Shown: piece by piece, positions 33,091 through 41,477 of the stretch
Layout of the letters: every line of letters starts with the position of its first letter
How positions within the stretch are numbered: position 1 is the stretch's first letter
Assembly: GCA_963708325.1 (NCBI GenBank)
Contig: OY970203.1
Location: forward strand, 1,178,001-1,242,000
DNA from: G963708325 sp963708325
GTDB lineage: Bacteria > Actinomycetota > Thermoleophilia > Solirubrobacterales > 70-9
DNA: 64,000 nucleotides
Reading direction: 5' to 3'
Notes under the pieces: generated by a model
What the model was told of the DNA's origin: nothing
Database searches by the model: none
What the model saw: the letters and a program-made list of their open reading frames with translations, nothing else
Made by a program: the position numbers and the translations under genes

Positions 33091-34038
33091 ATGAGCACCT
33101 GCGTCGTCACCGGGGGAGCGGGCTTCGTCGGCTCACACCTGTGCGAGCACCTGCTCGGACAGGGGCACCGGGTCGTCTGCATAGACAACCTCGACACCGG
33201 GTCGCTGGAGAACATCGCCCACATCCGCGACTCGGGCTTCGTGTTCCTCAACCAGGACATCACCGAGCGCGTCGAGATCGACGGCGACGTCGACTTCGTC
33301 TACCACATGGCCTCGCCGGCGAGCCCGATCGACTACGCGCGGCTTCCGCTGCATACGCTCAAGGTCGGCTCCTACGGGACCCACCACATGCTCGGCGTCG
33401 CCAAGTTCAAGCGGGCGCGGTTCCTGCTGGCCTCGACGTCGGAGGTCTACGGCGACCCCCAGGTCCATCCCCAGCCGGAGGACTACTGGGGCCACGTCAA
33501 CCCGATCGGGCCGCGCGGCGTCTACGACGAGGCGAAGCGCTACGCGGAGGCGCTGACGATGGCCTACCACCGCCAGCAGGGGGTGAACACCTGCATAGCT
33601 CGTATTTTTAATACCTACGGGGCGAAAATGAGACCCCACGACGGGCGGGCGATCCCCACGTTCCTGCGCCAGGCGCTCCAGGACAAGCCGGTGACGGTGT
33701 TCGGGGACGGCAGCCAGACGCGCAGCTTCTGCTTCGTCGACGACCTGATCCGCGGTCTCGTCGCCCTCGCCGAGTCCGACGTGCACCTGCCCGTCAACCT
33801 CGGCAACCCCGACGAGTACACGCTGCTCGAGCTGGCGAAGACGGTGATCGAGGTGGCCGACTCGCGCTCGGAGATCGTCTACGAGGCGCTGCCGGTGGAC
33901 GACCCGCAGGTGCGCCAGCCCGACATCGCCCGCGCCCGCCAGCTGCTCGGATGGGAGCCGCGGGTGGCGCTGCGCGACGGCCTCGCCATGACGATCGAGA
34001 AGGCCGGCGTCGAGCAGCTCGTCGGCACCGCGAAGTGA
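33091..34038 (+). CDS. UDP-glucuronate decarboxylase (UDP-xylose synthase) family SDR
   Basis: 315-residue extended SDR. NAD-binding GGAGFVGS lies at 8-15; catalytic Thr116/Glu118 (STSEVYGDP) and Tyr145/Lys149 (YDEAK) are present. The EDYWGHVNPIGPRGVYDE segment is the hallmark of UXS enzymes rather than RmlB. It converts UDP-glucuronate to UDP-xylose for the glycan locus. It is coupled to the next gene by GTGA. Residues 169-181 are encoded by a run of AT-rich rare codons (33595-33633) unlike the rest of the gene. Confidence 0.85.
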   Translation: MSTCVVTGGAGFVGSHLCEHLLGQGHRVVCIDNLDTGSLENIAHIRDSGFVFLNQDITERVEIDGDVDFVYHMASPASPIDYARLPLHTLKVGSYGTHHMLGVAKFKRARFLLASTSEVYGDPQVHPQPEDYWGHVNPIGPRGVYDEAKRYAEALTMAYHRQQGVNTCIARIFNTYGAKMRPHDGRAIPTFLRQALQDKPVTVFGDGSQTRSFCFVDDLIRGLVALAESDVHLPVNLGNPDEYTLLELAKTVIEVADSRSEIVYEALPVDDPQVRQPDIARARQLLGWEPRVALRDGLAMTIEKAGVEQLVGTAK

Positions 34039-34718
34039 GCGCGGGCTCCGCCGAGCCCCCTCAGCGAGCGCCGACACCAGATTCCGAGTCCGTCTACGGC
34101 GCCTCGCGCCGCGGGGCGCTGGTCCGGATCGCCGAGCCCCTCGCGCGGCGGGCGCGGCGGCGGCGCTGGCGGCTCTACCGCCGCCTGATCGCGCCGCGCC
34201 CCGGGGAGACGGTGGTCGACGTCGGCTGCGGCCCGGCCGGGCTGGCCGCCTTCGAACCGGACGCGGCGATCACCGGCGTCGATCGCGTCAACCGCCCGGG
34301 CTACGCCGCCGGCGAGCGCCGCTTCGTCCGCGCCGACGCCCGCGCGCTCCCCTTCCCCGACGGCGCCTTCGACATCGCCTGGTCGAACTCGGTGATCGAG
34401 CACCTCGATCCCGCCGACCGCCCTCGCTTCGCCGCCGAGGTCCGCCGCGTCGCCGGGCGCTACTTCGTCGAGACGCCGAACCGCTGGTTTCCGGTCGAGC
34501 CCCACGTGCTGCTGCCGGCGTTCCAGTTCCTCCCCCGCGCGGCGCGGCAGCGACTGTGGCGGCTCGGGGTCTCCGACGACCCGTTCACCGACATCCGCCT
34601 GATCGACGCCGCCGAGCTCCGGCGACTGTTCCCGGACGCGCGCATCGTGCGCGAGCGCTTCGGCCCGCTGACGAAGTCGCTGATCGCCGCCGGGCCGGCG
34701 GAGCGGATGTCGGCGTGA
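34035..34718 (+). CDS. SAM-dependent methyltransferase (class I)
   Basis: 227 residues from a GTG overlapping the UXS stop. Motif I VVDVGCGPAG, acidic end of beta2 GVDRVN, motif II-like FDIAWSNSVIEHL and a C-terminal lid with ETPNRWFPVEPH. The last resembles methyltransferases that work in O-antigen and surface glycan loci. Substrate unknown; probably a sugar intermediate, given coupling to UDP-xylose synthesis. Confidence 0.75.
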   Translation: MSAGSAEPPQRAPTPDSESVYGASRRGALVRIAEPLARRARRRRWRLYRRLIAPRPGETVVDVGCGPAGLAAFEPDAAITGVDRVNRPGYAAGERRFVRADARALPFPDGAFDIAWSNSVIEHLDPADRPRFAAEVRRVAGRYFVETPNRWFPVEPHVLLPAFQFLPRAARQRLWRLGVSDDPFTDIRLIDAAELRRLFPDARIVRERFGPLTKSLIAAGPAERMSA

Positions 34719-34805
34719 GCCGGCCGGCCCGGATTGCCGTCCGCCGGCCGGCCCGCCCCGGCCCCACGGCGTAAACTCGGTCCGCAGGCCGCGCCGGCCG
34801 GATCC

Positions 34806-34887
34806 GGCGCTATGTTCAGCTTGCTCGTACGTGAGAGGAACTCTCGAACAGCGCCACGGATGGCAACGGGGGCTTGAACCGATGCCA
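34806..34887 (+). promoter_or_regulatory. structured 5' leader with two hairpins before the glycosylphosphotransferase gene
   Basis: Hairpin one: GGCGCT + GTTC on the 5' side pair with GAAC + AGCGCC on the 3' side (34806-34817 with 34846-34855, AU bulge), topped by GAGAG-GAA-CTCTC (34833-34845) with a 15-nt one-sided internal loop. Hairpin two: TGGCA/TGCCA (34861-34865 with 34883-34887), ending 13 nt before the ATG and just upstream of the G-rich ribosome binding site. No known riboswitch consensus was recognised. Confidence 0.45.
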
Positions 34888-34900
34888 GTGGGCGGGACGT

Positions 34901-36439
34901 ATGCCGGATAGAGCTTTGAAGCCATCGCCTCCCGAGGTGACGCCGCGCCTGCGCGCGCTGCGCCCGGACACCCACCGCACGACCGGCAACGGCGCCGTGC
35001 GTGACATGCGCGCCCGCCATCCGCACCTGCTGCGGGCGCTGCGCGACGGCGAGAGCTGGCTCGGGCTGGCTCGCATCGGCACCCTGATCTGCCTCGACAT
35101 CTTCGGCGTGTTCGCCTCGATCGCGACGGCGCTGGGGCTGAAGGCGCTCGTCAACGGCGACTTCAGCGTCCACTCGACCGCCACAACCACCGCGGACCTG
35201 GCGCCGTTCGCCTGCCTGATCACGCTGCTCCTGTTCGCCCGCGCCGGACTCTACGGCGAGCGCGAGGCGCGCCCTGGCTTCTCGCGGCTGCTCGTCGCCC
35301 TCTTCCAGGTGGCCGTCGTGTCGCTCGTCTTCGCCCTGATCCAGGGGCACCACTTCTCCAGCTACTACATCTTCTACGGGTCGCTGCTGTTCGCGGCGAT
35401 CTACATCGCGGGCCTGCGGCTCGCCTACAGCCGCGCCACCGGCCGGCTGCTGCACCTCTCCGGGTACCGCCGCCACGTCGTCCTGGTCGGTCCCGGCGAG
35501 CAGGCGGGCTCGCTGGCGCGGGCGCTCGACCGCGACCCGGGCCGGGCCCACGAGGTCGTCGGCTTCGTCTCCCGCGAGCCGTCACGCAACGGAATCCCCT
35601 ACCTCGGTCCGCTCGCCGAGCTGCCGGAGCTGCTCGAGCGAATGGACATCGAGGAGGTGATCATCGCCGACCCCGAGTTCCCCGAGGACAGGGCGCTGGA
35701 GCTGGTGGACGCCTGCCACCGCCGCGGCGCCGCCGTGCGGATCGCCCCCTCGAGCCTCGAGGTGCTCGTCCATCGCGCCGAGGCGGTCCCGGGCGAGGCG
35801 GTGCCGCTGTTCGAGCTGAAGCCGCCCGTCTTCGAGGGCCTCGACTACGCGGTCAAGCGCTGCTTCGACCTCGTCGTCTCGGCGATGCTGCTCGTGCTGC
35901 TCGCGCCGCTGCTGCTGGCGATCGCCGCAATGATCAAGCTGACCAGCCGCGGCCCTGTGCTCTACCGCAGCGTCCGCCCGGGGATCGGCGAGCGCTCCTT
36001 CGCCTGCCTCAAGTTCCGCACGATGTACACCGACGCCGACGGCAGCCAGGCGAGGCTCGAGCAGATGAACGAGAAGGGCGGCGTGATCTTCAAGATCCGC
36101 GACGACCCCCGGATCACGCCCGTCGGCCACCTCCTGCGGCGGCTCTCGCTGGACGAGCTGCCGCAGCTGATGAACGTGCTGCTCGGCGAGATGAGCCTGG
36201 TGGGACCGCGGCCGCTGCCGCTGCGCGACTTCGAGCGCCTCGACGGCTGGCACAAGCGCCGCTACAAGGTGCTGCCGGGAATCACGGGGCTGTGGCAGGT
36301 GGCAGGCCGATCCGACCTCGACTTCGACGACATGGTCCGGCTCGACTTCCTCTATCTCGAGCAGTGGTCCGTGCTGCTCGACCTGACGATCCTGCTGAAG
36401 ACGCTTCCCGCCGTGCTGCGGCGCCGCGGCGCCTACTAG
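34901..36439 (+). CDS. polyprenyl glycosylphosphotransferase (exopolysaccharide initiating enzyme)
   Basis: 512 residues from the ATG at 34901 (a TTG at 34874 is possible). Four N-terminal TM helices and a CoA-binding-like domain (HVVLVGPGEQAG) precede the catalytic Bac_transf domain with KRCFDLVVSA, a membrane hairpin, CLKFRTMY, LRRLSLDELPQL and the GPRPLP block. It transfers sugar-1-phosphate from a UDP-sugar to undecaprenyl phosphate, starting each glycan chain. It heads a convergent pair with the minus-strand glycosyltransferase genes and is followed after 32 bp by a GT4 gene. Confidence 0.9.
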   Translation: MPDRALKPSPPEVTPRLRALRPDTHRTTGNGAVRDMRARHPHLLRALRDGESWLGLARIGTLICLDIFGVFASIATALGLKALVNGDFSVHSTATTTADLAPFACLITLLLFARAGLYGEREARPGFSRLLVALFQVAVVSLVFALIQGHHFSSYYIFYGSLLFAAIYIAGLRLAYSRATGRLLHLSGYRRHVVLVGPGEQAGSLARALDRDPGRAHEVVGFVSREPSRNGIPYLGPLAELPELLERMDIEEVIIADPEFPEDRALELVDACHRRGAAVRIAPSSLEVLVHRAEAVPGEAVPLFELKPPVFEGLDYAVKRCFDLVVSAMLLVLLAPLLLAIAAMIKLTSRGPVLYRSVRPGIGERSFACLKFRTMYTDADGSQARLEQMNEKGGVIFKIRDDPRITPVGHLLRRLSLDELPQLMNVLLGEMSLVGPRPLPLRDFERLDGWHKRRYKVLPGITGLWQVAGRSDLDFDDMVRLDFLYLEQWSVLLDLTILLKTLPAVLRRRGAY

Positions 36440-36471
36440 CGGCCGACGCCCGCGGACGGGCCATCAGCCGG

Positions 36472-37686
36472 TTGCGGATCGCCTACCTCGTAAGCCGCCA
36501 TCCCGTCGTCTCCCAGGCCTTCCTGCGCCGGGAGGTCGAGGGACTGCGCGCCGCCGGGATCGACGTCGAGACGATGTCGGTGCGGCGCCCGCTACCCGAG
36601 GACCTGCTCACCGACGCCGACCGCGCCGACGCCGAATCCACCTGGTACCTGCTTCCGGCAGGCCCGCTGCGCCTCGCTCGCTGCCATCTGCGCGCGCTGC
36701 GCGCGTCGCCGCGGCGCTATGCCGCCGCGCTTTCGTCCGCGCTCAGGCTTCCCGCCCGCGGGCTGCGGGGGCGGCTGTGGCGCCTCTTCTACTTCGGCGA
36801 GGCGGCGGTCCTGCGGGACCACATGCGCCGGCGGGGGATCGCTCACGTGCACGCGGTCCAGTTCGCCGACGCCGCCGCCGACGTGGCGATGCTCGCCGCG
36901 CAGCTCGACCCCGGGCTGACCTGGAGCATCACCGTGCACGGCCCGGCCGAGCTGCTCGACCCCGAGCGCTACCACCTCGCCGACAAGCTGCGGCGGGCGA
37001 GGCTGGTCGTCTGCGCCAGCGAGTACGGCCGCCGCCGACTCGCCGAGCTGCCCGGCGGCGACCGCCCGATCGAGGTGATCCGGCTCGGCGCCGACCCCGA
37101 CGCCTTTCGCCCCGGCGACGGCGGCGCGCCGTCCGGCGAGGGGCCGGCGCGTGTGCTCAGCGTCGGCCGCCTGGTGCCCGAGAAGGGCCATGCGACGCTG
37201 CTCGAGGCGCTGGCGATCCTGCGCCGCTCCGGCGCCGACGTGCGGGCGACGATCGTCGGCGAGGGTCCCGAGCGCGGCGCCCTCGAGGCGCTGTCCTCGC
37301 GCCTGCGACTCGACGGGGCGCTCGAGCTGGCCGGCGCGGTGCCGCAGGAGCGGCTGGGCTCGCTGCACGCCGGCGCCGACGTCTTCTGCCTCGCGAGCCA
37401 CGCCGAGGCGGTCCCGGTGGCTCTGGCGGAGGCGATGGCGGCGGGGCTCGCGGTCGTCTCGACCACGGCGATGGGAATCCCCGAGCTGGTCGAGGACGGC
37501 GTCTGCGGCCTGCTGGTCGAGCCCGGCGACGCGGGCGCCCTGGCCACGGCGATCGGGCGGCTGATCGCCGATCCCGAGCTGCGGCGCCGGCTGGGGGGGG
37601 CGGCGCGGGCCAGGGTCGTCGACGACTTCGACTCGCGCCGCTCCGCCGAGCGGCTCGGCGAGCTGCTGCGCGAGACGGCCGCCTAG
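36472..37686 (+). CDS. GT4 glycosyltransferase
   Basis: 404 residues from a TTG at 36472, the only usual start that keeps the first GT-B strand (LRIAYLVSRHPVVSQAF). The GT4 donor-binding half has SVGRLVPEKGH, SHAEAVPVALAEAMAAG and GIPELV, with the E-x7-E pattern. The N-terminal SRHPVVSQAF motif is shared with colanic-acid-type transferases. A run of eight G (37593-37600) lies in the 3' end of the gene. It ends 1 bp from the convergent GT2 gene. Confidence 0.85.
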   Translation: MRIAYLVSRHPVVSQAFLRREVEGLRAAGIDVETMSVRRPLPEDLLTDADRADAESTWYLLPAGPLRLARCHLRALRASPRRYAAALSSALRLPARGLRGRLWRLFYFGEAAVLRDHMRRRGIAHVHAVQFADAAADVAMLAAQLDPGLTWSITVHGPAELLDPERYHLADKLRRARLVVCASEYGRRRLAELPGGDRPIEVIRLGADPDAFRPGDGGAPSGEGPARVLSVGRLVPEKGHATLLEALAILRRSGADVRATIVGEGPERGALEALSSRLRLDGALELAGAVPQERLGSLHAGADVFCLASHAEAVPVALAEAMAAGLAVVSTTAMGIPELVEDGVCGLLVEPGDAGALATAIGRLIADPELRRRLGGAARARVVDDFDSRRSAERLGELLRETAA

Positions 37687-37687
37687 G

Positions 37688-38578
37688 TCAACCGCGGCGA
37701 AGGGGCGCCGCGACGGCCTCGGCGGTGAACCCGGCCAGGTTGGCGGCCTGCCAGACGCAGAGCAGACCGATCTGGCCGGGGCGCCGGGCGCGCGCGGCTC
37801 GGCGGACGGCGGCGCCGAAGATCCCGGAGCGAAGCGAGGGCTCCAGGCGCATCCCGCCGCCGCGCCGCATGCGCTGGCGCCTGTGCATGAAGGCGCCGCG
37901 GCCGTAGGCGAACTGCTGGCGCGCGAAGCCGGCGAAGCCGAGCGCGTGGGCGTGGCGCACGACCGCCCGCGACTCCCACGCCATCGGCCAGCCGCGCTCC
38001 GTCCAGCGCTCGCAGAGATCGCGGTCCTCTCCGCCCGGGCGGCGGATCGACTCGTCGAACCCGCCCAGCTCCCTGAACCGGGCGGCGGGGACGAGCAGGT
38101 TGTTGGAGGCCAGGAAGCGCGCCCGCGCCGGGTCGGCGTCGTAGTGCTCGTAGACGCAGTCGACGATCAGCTGCGCTGCGCTGGCGTAGGGGTCCTCGGG
38201 GAGGGCGTTGACGGTGCGACCGCCGACGGCGGCGCCGGGGTCGGCCGCGTGGCGGGCGGCCAGCGCCGCCAGCCATTCCGGCTCGGGCGCGCAGTCGTCG
38301 TCGGTGAACGCCAGCAGCTCTCCGACCGCGGCGGCGGCGCCGGCGTTGCGGGCCGCCGCGGGGCCCGCCGGCTCGATCCGCACGACCCTCACAGCCAGCC
38401 CGTCAGCGGCCGCTTCCAGGGCCCGCTCGATCGGCTCCGAGCCGCCGTCGTCGACCACGACCACCTCCAGGTCACCGGGCCGCTCCAGGGCGGCCAGCGC
38501 GCGAAGGCATTCGGCCAGCGGCCCGGGGCGGTCCCGCGTGGCGACGACGATCGAGCAGGACGCCGCGCCCTCGGCCAT
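37688..38578 (-). CDS. GT2 family glycosyltransferase
   Basis: 296 residues with the GT-A fold: CSIVVATRDRP, VVVVDDGGSE, the DXD-like AFTDDDCAPEP and a late GGEDRDLCERW acceptor segment. It is 11 bp downstream of the GDP-fucose synthase gene on the same strand, so it probably adds fucose or another sugar of this glycan. Cytoplasmic; no TM. Confidence 0.85.
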   Translation of the reverse strand: MAEGAASCSIVVATRDRPGPLAECLRALAALERPGDLEVVVVDDGGSEPIERALEAAADGLAVRVVRIEPAGPAAARNAGAAAAVGELLAFTDDDCAPEPEWLAALAARHAADPGAAVGGRTVNALPEDPYASAAQLIVDCVYEHYDADPARARFLASNNLLVPAARFRELGGFDESIRRPGGEDRDLCERWTERGWPMAWESRAVVRHAHALGFAGFARQQFAYGRGAFMHRRQRMRRGGGMRLEPSLRSGIFGAAVRRAARARRPGQIGLLCVWQAANLAGFTAEAVAAPLRRG

Positions 38579-38589
38579 CCGCCGAGCGC

Positions 38590-39552
38590 TCAGCCGCCCG
38601 CCGGGGCGCGTGCGGCGGCGAACGCGTCTACCGTGCGGCGCAGGCCCTCGGCCAGCTCGACCTCCGCCTCGAAGCCGATCAGCTCGCGGGCGCGGGAGAC
38701 GTCGAGGTAGCGGGCCGGCTGGCCGTCGGGACGGCTCGGGTCCCAGACGATCTCGCAGTCGGCGTCGGCGGCGGCGCGCACGAGCTCGGCGAGGTCGCGG
38801 ATCCGCGTCTCCGTGCCCGTGCCGATGTTCACCGGGTCGGAAACGTCGAGCCGCTCCGCGCACAGCAGCAACGCGCGCGCCGCATCGTCGACGTAGAGGA
38901 ACTCGCGGGTGGGCTCGCCCGATCCCCACAGCTCCACCGTGGCTGCGCCCCGCTCGCGGGCCTCGGTGAACTTGCGCACCATCGCCGCGACGACGTGGGA
39001 GTCCTCGAGGTCGAAGTTGTCCCCGGGCCCGTAGAGGTTGGCGATCACCGGGACGCAGGAGTCGAACCCGTACTGGCGCCGGTAGGCGTCCGAGATCTCG
39101 ATCAGCGCCCGCTTGGCGACCCCGTAGGGGGCATTGGACTCCTCCGGATAGCCGTTCCAGATGTCGTCCTCCGAGAAGGGGACCGGGGTGTGCTTCGGAT
39201 AGGCGCAGACGCTGCAGGCCGCGACCAGCTTTCCCACGCCGGCCCGGCGCGCCGCCTCGAACACGTTCACGCCCATCGCCAGGTTGTCGTAGAGCAGCGG
39301 CGCCGGGTTGCGGCGGTTGAAGCCGATCCCGCCGACCCGCGCCGCAAGGTGGATGACGACGTCGGCGCCGTCCACGGCGGCGGCGGCGGCGGCGGCATCG
39401 CGCAGGTCGTGTTCGGCGGAGCGGACCGCCGTGGCCGAGGCCCCGAGACCGTCGAGCCGGCGCATCATGGCGCCGCCGAGGAAGCCGGCGCCGCCGGTGA
39501 CCACAACGCGCTTGCCGCTCCAGAAGGCCGGGTCCATCGCCGCTGATTTCAT
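38590..39552 (-). CDS. GDP-L-fucose synthase family epimerase/reductase
   Basis: 320-residue SDR. NADP-binding GGAGFLGG near residue 20, the signature LAARVGGIGFNRRNP, catalytic Ser in CSVCAYPK, and Tyr/Lys in PYGVAKR. These residues are typical of WcaG/Fcl, which turns GDP-4-keto-6-deoxymannose into GDP-L-fucose. The matching 4,6-dehydratase gene starts at 40491, so the locus holds the full route from GDP-mannose to GDP-fucose. Confidence 0.88.
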   Translation of the reverse strand: MKSAAMDPAFWSGKRVVVTGGAGFLGGAMMRRLDGLGASATAVRSAEHDLRDAAAAAAAVDGADVVIHLAARVGGIGFNRRNPAPLLYDNLAMGVNVFEAARRAGVGKLVAACSVCAYPKHTPVPFSEDDIWNGYPEESNAPYGVAKRALIEISDAYRRQYGFDSCVPVIANLYGPGDNFDLEDSHVVAAMVRKFTEARERGAATVELWGSGEPTREFLYVDDAARALLLCAERLDVSDPVNIGTGTETRIRDLAELVRAAADADCEIVWDPSRPDGQPARYLDVSRARELIGFEAEVELAEGLRRTVDAFAAARAPAGG

Positions 39553-39576
39553 CAGAGCCGCTCCTCCGCCGATTGC

Positions 39577-40422
39577 TCAGAGGCTGCTGTGGCTGGCCAG
39601 CACCTGCTCGGCGTCCAGGTGGGTTATGTGCTCGCGCGCGCACAGCAGGGCGCGGGCATCCTGGCGCGCGTCACCGCGGTCGTACCCGCTCGCCGGCGGG
39701 CGCAGGTCGTGGCGCACCGGGACGGCGTCGGCCACGCCGACCCGCCAGGCGAGCCGTTCCGCCACGGCCGCCCAGTGAAGGCATATCCCCCAGCCCATCC
39801 CCGTCTCGGGAAAGGGCGACAGCGCCCGGAAGGCGTCGCGCCGCATCATCAGCACCGGCCCCTGCTCGACGAGCCGGGTGCGGCGGACGAGCGCGGGACG
39901 GCGGCGCGTAACCGGAAAGGCCGTGTGGCTGGCCCGGGTCAGCGCGGGCTGGAGCAGATCCATGCCGAAGCGCTCCCCGATGCAGACGAGGCGATCGAGG
40001 AAGCGACGCGACAGGGCGACGTCGTCGTCGACCAGCAGCACCCAGTCCGCGGTCAGCGGATGCGCCTGCTCGGCGATCCGGTTGAGGTTCGCCAGGCGGC
40101 CGCCGTGCATGCGCTCCCGCACGGTGTCGCCGGCGAGCGCCGGATCCGGCGCGTCGAGCGCCCCGAGGGCGACGACCAGCTCGTGGCGCGTGTCGCGCAG
40201 GACCGCGACCGCCGCCGCCATCGCCGCCGATCCCTGCGGGCCGTAGATCCCCAGCACGACGACCCGCCGCCGTGGCCCCTCCGCGGCGGCGCGATCGATC
40301 ACGCGACCCGTCCCCAGCGCAAGCTGGCGCACGTCCAGCGCGAGGTCGGCGGCGGCGCCGAGCGCGCGCCGGGAGCGGCGCCGGTACCCCGATCGCGGCG
40401 GCAGCGCGCTGAGCGGGTCCAT
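39577..40422 (-). CDS. GT2-like glycosyltransferase
   Basis: 281 residues from the ATG at 40422. A GT-A-like Rossmann core with VVVLGIYGPQG, ADWVLLVDDDVAL (DXD) and MGWGICLHW, and a C-terminal RHDLRPPASGY acceptor loop. It is 24 bp upstream of the fucose-synthase gene on the minus strand. The ATG lies 6 nt after TACGCT. Acceptor and donor unknown. Confidence 0.75.
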   Translation of the reverse strand: MDPLSALPPRSGYRRRSRRALGAAADLALDVRQLALGTGRVIDRAAAEGPRRRVVVLGIYGPQGSAAMAAAVAVLRDTRHELVVALGALDAPDPALAGDTVRERMHGGRLANLNRIAEQAHPLTADWVLLVDDDVALSRRFLDRLVCIGERFGMDLLQPALTRASHTAFPVTRRRPALVRRTRLVEQGPVLMMRRDAFRALSPFPETGMGWGICLHWAAVAERLAWRVGVADAVPVRHDLRPPASGYDRGDARQDARALLCAREHITHLDAEQVLASHSSL

Positions 40423-40428
40423 GGGCGC

Positions 40429-40434
40429 AGCGTA
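40429..40434 (-). promoter_or_regulatory. -10-like hexamer for the minus-strand fucose/GT operon
   Basis: TACGCT on the minus strand, 6 nt before the ATG at 40422. It faces the plus-strand hexamer TAACGT (40475-40480), making a compact divergent promoter of 68 bp. Confidence 0.4.
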
Positions 40435-40474
40435 GCCCGGCGCGGGCACGTGACCGAGGCGATCGGGATAGCAA

Positions 40475-40480
40475 TAACGT
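40475..40480 (+). promoter_or_regulatory. -10-like hexamer of the GDP-mannose dehydratase gene
   Basis: TAACGT in an AT-richer patch, 10 nt before the ATG at 40491. Confidence 0.4.
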
Positions 40481-40490
40481 TTGCCCCCGG

Positions 40491-41477
40491 ATGGCCGAGC
40501 GCCGGGCGCTTATAACCGGGATCACCGGGCAGGACGGGAGCTACCTCGCCGAGCTGCTGCTGGAGCAGGGCTATGACGTGCACGGGATGGTGCGGCGGGC
40601 GTCCACCGAGACGTTCCAGCGGATCCAGCAGATCCGCGACCGGATCACCCTGCACATGGGCGACCTGCTCGACCAGCGCTCGCTGGTGGACGTCCTGCGC
40701 ACGACGGAGCCGGACGAGATCTACAACCTGGCGGCGATGTCGCTGGTGCCGGCCTCGTGGGCGCAGCCCACGCTTACCGCCGAGTTCACCGGCGTCGGCG
40801 TCACCAGGCTGCTGGAGGCGATGCGCGAGGTCCGCCCCGAGGCGCGCTTCTACCAGGCGTCTTCCAGCGAGATGTTCGGCAATGCGCCGACCACGCCCCA
40901 GAACGAGGCGACGCCGTTCAACCCGCGCAGCCCCTACGGGGCGGCGAAGGCATACGCGCACTTCATCACCGTCAACTACCGGGAGAGCTACGGGCTGCAC
41001 GCCTGCGCGGGCATCCTCTTCAACCACGAGTCGCCGCGGCGCGGGCTGGAGTTCGTCACGCGCAAGGTCACCCACGCCGCGGCGGCGATCAAGCTCGGCC
41101 TCCAGGACGAGCTTCGCCTCGGCAACCTCGACGCGCGCCGCGACTGGGGATACAGCGGCGATGCCGTACGGGCGATCTGGCTGATGCTGCAGGCCGACGA
41201 GCCCTCCGACTACGTGATCGGCACCGGTCAGGACCACTCGGTCCGCGACCTGGTCGACCTGGCCTTCGACCACGTCGGGATCGATCCCGAGCCTCACCTG
41301 AAGCTCGATCCGGCACTGCTGCGCCCGGCGGAGCTGGACCACCTTCGCGCCGATGCTTCGAGGGCGCGCCGCGAGCTGGGATGGGAGCCGACCGTCAGCT
41401 TCGAAGAGCTGATCCGAGCGATGGTCGACGCCGATCTCGCCCTGCTGCGCGGCGGCGCCCCCGTCCACGCGGCGTGA
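40491..41477 (+). CDS. gmd: GDP-mannose 4,6-dehydratase
   Basis: 328-residue SDR. NADP motif GITGQDGSYL, the GMVRRAST phosphate-binding loop, the SSSEMFG catalytic block and YGAAK Tyr/Lys pair, plus FNHESPRRG typical of GMD. It removes water from GDP-mannose, giving GDP-4-keto-6-deoxymannose for fucose or related 6-deoxy sugars. Translationally coupled to the next GT2 gene by GTGA. The usual AQSHV block is AMSLV, a conservative difference from the E. coli enzyme. Confidence 0.92.
   Translation: MAERRALITGITGQDGSYLAELLLEQGYDVHGMVRRASTETFQRIQQIRDRITLHMGDLLDQRSLVDVLRTTEPDEIYNLAAMSLVPASWAQPTLTAEFTGVGVTRLLEAMREVRPEARFYQASSSEMFGNAPTTPQNEATPFNPRSPYGAAKAYAHFITVNYRESYGLHACAGILFNHESPRRGLEFVTRKVTHAAAAIKLGLQDELRLGNLDARRDWGYSGDAVRAIWLMLQADEPSDYVIGTGQDHSVRDLVDLAFDHVGIDPEPHLKLDPALLRPAELDHLRADASRARRELGWEPTVSFEELIRAMVDADLALLRGGAPVHAA

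Noticed and set aside
33091..34038. dTDP-glucose 4,6-dehydratase (RmlB)
   Set aside because: The EDYWGHVNPIGPRGVYDE segment and overall length fit UDP-glucuronate decarboxylase better.
34719..34755. Two copies of a GC-rich palindrome GCCGGCCGGCCCG after the methyltransferase gene
   Set aside because: Such CCGGCCGG runs are common in very GC-rich DNA and there is no spacing or motif that gives them a role.
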